DNA of 64,000 bases, from positions 1,674,001 through 1,738,000 of the forward strand of contig NZ_AUKG01000001.1 of the NCBI RefSeq assembly GCF_000424625.1, given 5' to 3'. The notes beneath the pieces were generated by a model, which saw only the letters and a program-made list of their open reading frames with translations, had not been told where the DNA came from and searched no databases. Positions 60,420-64,000 of this stretch are shown here, in pieces; within the stretch, counting starts at the first letter, position 1; every line of letters starts with the position of its first letter. The stretch is from Conexibacter woesei Iso977N (lineage in GTDB: Bacteria; Actinomycetota; Thermoleophilia; Solirubrobacterales; Solirubrobacteraceae). The position numbers and the translations under genes are program-made.

Positions 60420-61553
60420 ATGGCCGTCACCGTCCGCACCGCTCGTTCCTTCCGCGACGTCGGGCGGTTCATCGACCTGCCCAAGCGCCTGCACGCCGGG
60501 ACGCCGTTCGTCCCGCAGCTGAAGATCGAGCGCCGCCTGTTCCTGAGCAGGCGCCCGCGGCTGTCGACCTACGCGGGGCGGATCGACTGGGAGCTGTTCC
60601 TGGCCGAGCGCGACGGGCGCGTCGTCGGGCGCATCAGCGCCCAGATCGACAAGTCCTACAACAAGTACCACGACGAGCAGCGGGGCTGGTTCGGGTTCTT
60701 CGACTGCGAGGACGACCCGGAGGCCGCCGGCGCGCTGGTGACCGCCGCCGAGGACTGGCTGCGCACGCGCGGGATGACGCGCATGACCGGGCCGGCCGAC
60801 TTCACGATGAACGACGAGTCCGGGATCGTCATCGAGGGCCACGACCTGCCGCCGATGGTCCGCCAGCCCTGGCACCCGCCGTACTACCAGCACTTGCTCG
60901 AGCACGCCGACGTCGCGCTGGACAAGGAGGTCGACCTCTTCATGTGGGAGCTCGAGATCTCCGACCGCGAGCAGATGCTGCCGATCCTGCCCGAGCTGGC
61001 CAGGGACGCGCGCGAGAAGCACAACGTCAGGATCCGGCGGATGTCGCGCAAGAACCTGCGCCGCGACATGGACGTCTTCGGCGAGATCTACAACCGCGCG
61101 TGGCGGCGCAACTTCGGCTTCGTCCCCTACGACGAGCACGACCTCGACCAGTACGCGGCCGAGATGCAGCTGGCCTACAACAAGGACTGGTTCATGGTCG
61201 CCGAGGTCGAGGACGAGCCGATCGCGATCGCCATCACCATCCCGGACCTCAACCAGGTCCAGAAGAAGATGAACGGCAGGCTGCTGCCGCTGGGGTGGTG
61301 GCACTTCCTGCGCCGCAACTCCTACATCGACAAGGTCCGTGTCGGGTTCCTGGGGGTCAAGCCCAAGTTCCAGCACACGGGTGCGGCGGCCGCGCTGTAC
61401 GTCGAGCACTTCGACGTCGCCGAGCGCCACAAGCACATCCACTCCGGTGAGATGGGCTGGATCCTGGAGACCAACCGCGCCATGAACCGCGGGATGGAGG
61501 CCATGAACGGCCGCATCGTCAAGAAGTACCGTGTGTACGGGCGCGACTTGTAG
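60420..61553 (+). CDS. GNAT-like acyltransferase, bacterial ceramide synthase-like (bCerS)
   Basis: A 377-residue protein of the large GNAT-type family that includes the bacterial ceramide synthase described in Caulobacter. Marks are RVVGRISAQID, QRGWFGFFDCEDDPEAA (about 78-95), the stretch MTGPADFTMNDESGIVIEGHDLPPM (as GPADFTMNDESGIVIEG and LPPMVRQPWHPPYYQHLL) and a second GNAT-like half with VGFLGVKPKFQHTGAAAALY. If it acts like bCerS it adds a fatty acyl group to the long-chain base made by the divergent Spt-like enzyme. The ATG is at 60420, probably leaderless. The exact substrate is inference from context. Confidence 0.75.
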   Translation: MAVTVRTARSFRDVGRFIDLPKRLHAGTPFVPQLKIERRLFLSRRPRLSTYAGRIDWELFLAERDGRVVGRISAQIDKSYNKYHDEQRGWFGFFDCEDDPEAAGALVTAAEDWLRTRGMTRMTGPADFTMNDESGIVIEGHDLPPMVRQPWHPPYYQHLLEHADVALDKEVDLFMWELEISDREQMLPILPELARDAREKHNVRIRRMSRKNLRRDMDVFGEIYNRAWRRNFGFVPYDEHDLDQYAAEMQLAYNKDWFMVAEVEDEPIAIAITIPDLNQVQKKMNGRLLPLGWWHFLRRNSYIDKVRVGFLGVKPKFQHTGAAAALYVEHFDVAERHKHIHSGEMGWILETNRAMNRGMEAMNGRIVKKYRVYGRDL

Positions 61554-61579
61554 GGGTAGTTCCCGATCATCCGATTTGC

Positions 61580-61595
61580 GATTGCGCACGCAATC
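61580..61595. promoter_or_regulatory. inverted repeat upstream of the hydroxylase gene
   Basis: GATTGCG-CA-CGCAATC, 7-bp perfect arms with a 2-nt spacer, covers the expected -35 region for the -10 box TAAGGT at 61612. This is a good candidate for an operator controlling the hydroxylase. Confidence 0.5.
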
Positions 61596-61611
61596 ACGTT
61601 GCGAGAGGCGA

Positions 61612-61617
61612 TAAGGT
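61612..61617 (+). promoter_or_regulatory. -10 box TAAGGT, leaderless start of the hydroxylase gene
   Basis: TAAGGT ends 7 nt before ATG 61625 and follows the inverted repeat at 61580-61595 by 16 nt. No ribosome-binding site is present. Confidence 0.45.
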
Positions 61618-61624
61618 TGGCCTA

Positions 61625-62323
61625 ATGGCACGGTCCGACGATCTCAAGGCTTCACCGCCGATGTTCGAGAACCGGATGCTGGACCGCTTCACGCGCGTCC
61701 ACCCGTCGGTCCCGCCGTTGCTCTTCGTGCCGATCATCGCCGTGATGCTCGTCGCGGGCCTCTCGCGCGTGAGCACGGTGACGGGGATCGTGCTGCTCGC
61801 CGCGGGCTACGTCTTCTGGACGCTGTTCGAGTACTGGCTGCACCGCGTCGTCTTCCACTTCGAGCCGTACACGTCGGAGTTCGGGATGCGGCTGCACTGG
61901 ATGATCCACGGCGTCCACCACGACCACCCGAACGACCCGCTGCGGCTGGTCATGCCGCCGTCGGTCTCGCTGCCGCTGGGCGCGGCGGTGCTGGCCGCGT
62001 TCTGGGCGGTGCTCGGGTGGGACAACGCGCTGGTGTTCGGCGGCGGGTTCCTGGCCGGGTACTTGGCCTACGACATGCTCCATTACCACGTGCACCACCA
62101 CAAGCCGCGCACGGCCGTGGGGCACAAGCTGCGCGAGCTGCACATGCGCCATCACTTCCAGGACGACGAGCGCGGGTTCGGGATCAGCGCGCCGTACTGG
62201 GACTACGTGTTCGGGACCGCGTCGCATGCGACGGGCAACCGGAGCGTCCCGGCGCGCGAGCAGAACGGAGCGACAGCGACGGCCGCGACCGCCTCGACGG
62301 ACCGCACGTCGGGCGCTCGCTGA
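61625..62323 (+). CDS. fatty acid hydroxylase, FA2H/Scs7-like
   Basis: A 232-residue membrane di-iron hydroxylase with the complete histidine set: HRVVFH (73-78), HWMIHGVHHDH (91-101), HYHVHHH (153-159) and HMRHH (173-177). NDPLRLVMPP and FGISAPYWDYVFGT match the C2-hydroxylases of ceramide fatty acids (yeast Scs7, animal FA2H) more than general sterol desaturases. Four hydrophobic segments lie between. With Spt-like and bCerS-like genes next to it, 2-hydroxylation of the amide-linked acyl chain is the natural reading. It starts 71 nt after the acyltransferase with its own promoter. Confidence 0.82.
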   Translation: MARSDDLKASPPMFENRMLDRFTRVHPSVPPLLFVPIIAVMLVAGLSRVSTVTGIVLLAAGYVFWTLFEYWLHRVVFHFEPYTSEFGMRLHWMIHGVHHDHPNDPLRLVMPPSVSLPLGAAVLAAFWAVLGWDNALVFGGGFLAGYLAYDMLHYHVHHHKPRTAVGHKLRELHMRHHFQDDERGFGISAPYWDYVFGTASHATGNRSVPAREQNGATATAATASTDRTSGAR

Positions 62324-62381
62324 GCGTCGTTCGCGGACGTTGCTTCGCGGTCGTCGGGTCGAGTTGGCAGACTGGGTGGTC

Positions 62382-62759
62382 GTGAGCGAGCCGCAGGATC
62401 AGGAGACCGTCGCTGCCGAGTCCTACGAGGACGCGGAGGTGGTCGATGCCCTGCCCGTGCCTGAGCCGGGAGAGGTGGGCGCCGGAGCGGGTGCCGCCGC
62501 CCGTTCGGTGCCGGCCGCGGTGGCGGATGCCGCGCGCGGTGGCGCGCGTGGGCTGGTCATCGGGGCGCCCGTGGCCGTGCAGGCCGCGGCGGTCGGCGTG
62601 ACCGCGTTCGCGGCGGGCGCCGCGACGGTGGCGGTCGTGCGGCACCGGCGCGGGCGCAAGGCCGGGCGCCGTGCGCTGTCGCGCCGCACCAAGGCGGGCG
62701 ACAGCGTCCTGGCGACGCGCTCGTTCCTGGTCGACGTCCACTTCCTCGGCCGGGACTGA
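62382..62759 (+). CDS. small membrane-associated protein of unknown function
   Basis: A 125-residue protein with an acidic first half (VAAESYEDAEVVDALPVPEPGE), an Ala/Val-rich helix (about 70-95, GAPVAVQAAAVGVTAFAAGAA) and a basic end (RHRRGRKAGRRALSRR) before FLVDVHFLGRD. CAGACT ends 8 nt before GTG 62382, so a leaderless start is likely; GTG 62376 is an alternative. No family was recognised. It stands between the hydroxylase and the glycosylase genes. Confidence 0.6.
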   Translation: MSEPQDQETVAAESYEDAEVVDALPVPEPGEVGAGAGAAARSVPAAVADAARGGARGLVIGAPVAVQAAAVGVTAFAAGAATVAVVRHRRGRKAGRRALSRRTKAGDSVLATRSFLVDVHFLGRD

Positions 62760-62772
62760 CGCCACGTCTGCG

Positions 62773-63696
62773 GTGGCGCGCGCAGAGGCTCGCCGTGAGG
62801 TGAGGCCTGCCTGGCCGTTCCGGTTGCCGGGCGGCGGGGGGATGGACGGCGTCGCGTCACGGCGCGGTGGCGTCTGGGAGCGGCTGGTCCATGTTGATGA
62901 TGTCGCGGTCGTGGTGCGGGCGGCGCAGCCGTCGGCCGACCGCGTGGTGATCGGCGCGCGCTCGGAGGGCGGACGTGAGGCCTGCGAGGAGGCGATCGCG
63001 CGGGTCCGCGTCGCGTTCGGCGTCGACGAGTCGCTGCGCGAGTTCTACGAGCTGTTCCGGGACGACCCGCTGATCGGCGCGTCCGTCCGGTCGCGCCCGC
63101 ACCTGCGCGTGACGCGGCGGGTCGACCCGTTCGAGGCGCTCGCCTGGGCGATCTGCGAGCAGCTGATCGAGTACGAGCGCGCGGCGGCGATCGAGCGCCA
63201 GATCGTGTGGCGGCTCGGCCGTAAGGCGCCCTCCTGGGACGGGAGCCGGACGTTGCACGACCTGCCCTCGGCTGCGACCCTCGCCGGGACGGCACCCGCC
63301 CTGCTGCAGTCCTTCGACCTCAGTGCCGGCCGCGCGCTGTCGCTCGTGAAGGTCTCCCGCGAGGTCGCCTCCGGCCGCATCGACCTCTGGAGCAGCGACC
63401 ACGAGCGCGCGTGGGCCCGCCTCCGCGCGATCCCCGGGATCGGCTCCTGGACCATCGGCGTCCTCGCGCTGCACGGCCAGGGCCGCTACGACGTCCTGCC
63501 AGCGGGCGACCTCGCCTACCTGAAGCTGGTGGGTCGCGCCGCAGCCGACGGCCGCCCCTCGGCGCGCGCGACCGAGCAAGAGGTCCTCGACTTCTTCGCG
63601 CCCTACACGGGCTGGACCGGCCTGGCCGGCATCCACGCCCTCGGCGGCATGGCGACCGGCGGCGGCGCCGCAACCCGCTTCGCAGCCGCCGCCTAG
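62773..63696 (+). CDS. DNA-3-methyladenine glycosylase (AlkA-type, HhH-GPD)
   Basis: A 307-residue base-excision repair glycosylase that removes alkylated bases. The HhH-GPD motif is clear: LRAIPGIGSWTIGVLALHGQGRYDVLPAGD, given as LRAIPGIGSWTIGVLALHG (helix-hairpin-helix) and DVLPAGDLAYLKLVGR with the catalytic Asp. Upstream, DPFEALAWAICEQLIEYERAAAI is the usual substrate-side helix region, although family members often read 'I..QQ' where this has 'ICEQLI'. The start is GTG 62773. Its last 25 nt recur downstream as a near copy (63734-63758). Confidence 0.87.
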   Translation: MARAEARREVRPAWPFRLPGGGGMDGVASRRGGVWERLVHVDDVAVVVRAAQPSADRVVIGARSEGGREACEEAIARVRVAFGVDESLREFYELFRDDPLIGASVRSRPHLRVTRRVDPFEALAWAICEQLIEYERAAAIERQIVWRLGRKAPSWDGSRTLHDLPSAATLAGTAPALLQSFDLSAGRALSLVKVSREVASGRIDLWSSDHERAWARLRAIPGIGSWTIGVLALHGQGRYDVLPAGDLAYLKLVGRAAADGRPSARATEQEVLDFFAPYTGWTGLAGIHALGGMATGGGAATRFAAAA

Positions 63697-63758
63697 CAGC
63701 GCGCCGCCTCCACGCTCCCGGCCTCGCCGCGGCGCAACCGGCTTCGCAGCGGCGGCCT
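63670..63758. repeat. near-duplicate of the 3' end of the glycosylase gene
   Basis: Two 25-nt stretches (63670-63694 and 63734-63758) agree at 22 positions; the three differences are all C/G. The second copy lies in the gap before mreC. Local duplication is the simple explanation. Confidence 0.55.
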
Positions 63759-63775
63759 GAGCGCTCGCGGTTTCC

Positions 63776-63781
63776 TACACT
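63776..63781 (+). promoter_or_regulatory. -10 box TACACT ahead of mreC
   Basis: TACACT ends 7 nt before the TTG start at 63789; the message is likely leaderless or nearly so. Confidence 0.45.
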
Positions 63782-63788
63782 TCGGGCC

Positions 63789-64000
63789 TTGCCGCAGCGC
63801 AACGTCATCCTCCGGCGCCGTCTCACGCTGGCCGCGTTCGTGGTCGTCGTGATCATCGCGCTCGCTGTCGCGGGCGGGCCGGCGAAGGACGTCCGGCGTG
63901 GGTTGAGCACGGTCACGTCGCCGATCGGGACCGGGGTCTCGACCGCGGTCAAGCCGTTCTCGAACCTGACCGGCTGGATCGGCGACACGGTCACCGCCAA
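63789..64000 (+). CDS. mreC: rod-shape-determining protein MreC, N-terminal part
   Basis: About 70 codons are visible before the window ends. They encode a short basic start (RNVILRRRLTL), one membrane helix (AAFVVVVIIALAVAGG) and the beginning of the periplasmic-side domain (VRRGLSTVTSPIGTGVSTAVKPFSNLTGWIGD), which is the typical MreC opening. MreC links MreB to the wall-synthesis machinery. TTG 63789 is the first usable start and lies 7 nt after a TACACT -10 box. The identity rests on the N-terminus only. Confidence 0.7.
   Translation, partial: MPQRNVILRRRLTLAAFVVVVIIALAVAGGPAKDVRRGLSTVTSPIGTGVSTAVKPFSNLTGWIGDTVTA

Overview
The window is very GC-rich, densely packed DNA from an actinobacterium. 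A six-gene mce operon with yrbE pair, an actinobacterial-type IHF gene, frequent GTG/TTG starts and several start codons lying 6-11 nt after a -10 box all point that way. The overall gene style suggests the class Thermoleophilia (Solirubrobacterales, Conexibacter/Baekduia-like); this placement is inference. No rRNA, tRNA, CRISPR array, prophage or intact insertion sequence was seen.

Layout. (1) 1-10.4 kb, all on the minus strand: an L-arabinose locus with LacI and IclR regulators, a CUT2 sugar ABC transporter (binding protein, permease, ATPase), araB-araD-araA, an exported aldose 1-epimerase and a cut-off cupin gene. A LacI-type operator lies ahead of lacI. (2) 10.4-16.8 kb: a TetR/SDR divergent pair with two matching operators, two secreted proteins and a PhoX-like phosphatase. 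(3) 16.8-22 kb: a minus-strand operon HtrA protease - VWA - MoxR - DUF58 - VWA. (4) 22-31.4 kb: a cytosolic aldose epimerase, an SDR with atypical codon use, a nested inverted-repeat element, a VOC gene, cobalamin-dependent metH, a GNAT gene, and an ECF sigma factor with a coupled membrane partner and a secreted paralogue of that partner. (5) 31.6-37.2 kb: a nitrogen locus, type III glutamine synthetase divergent from amtB-glnK-pucR; the P-II protein lacks Tyr51. (6) 37.2-40.5 kb: a nucleotidyltransferase/HTH pair under a perfect 16-bp palindrome, a frameshifted TolB-like gene, a PEP-mutase-superfamily gene and a lipoprotein. (7) 40.7-57.1 kb: a plus-strand lipid-transport operon (yrbE pair, its ATPase, six mce genes, an MMPL/RND transporter, a thioredoxin-fold protein and a B3/B4-domain protein). 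(8) 57.2-64 kb: a membrane protein, VOC, mIHF-like gene, then a three-gene set that reads as ceramide-type lipid synthesis (serine palmitoyltransferase-like, bCerS-like acyltransferase, FA2H-like hydroxylase), an alkA-type glycosylase and the start of mreC.

The most interesting candidates are the sphingolipid-like locus at 59.0-62.3 kb, within 20 kb of a complete Mce lipid importer; the Tyr51-less P-II protein; the ECF sigma/paralogue cassette; and several well-formed operators. All functional statements rest on motifs and families recognised by eye; no database search was run.
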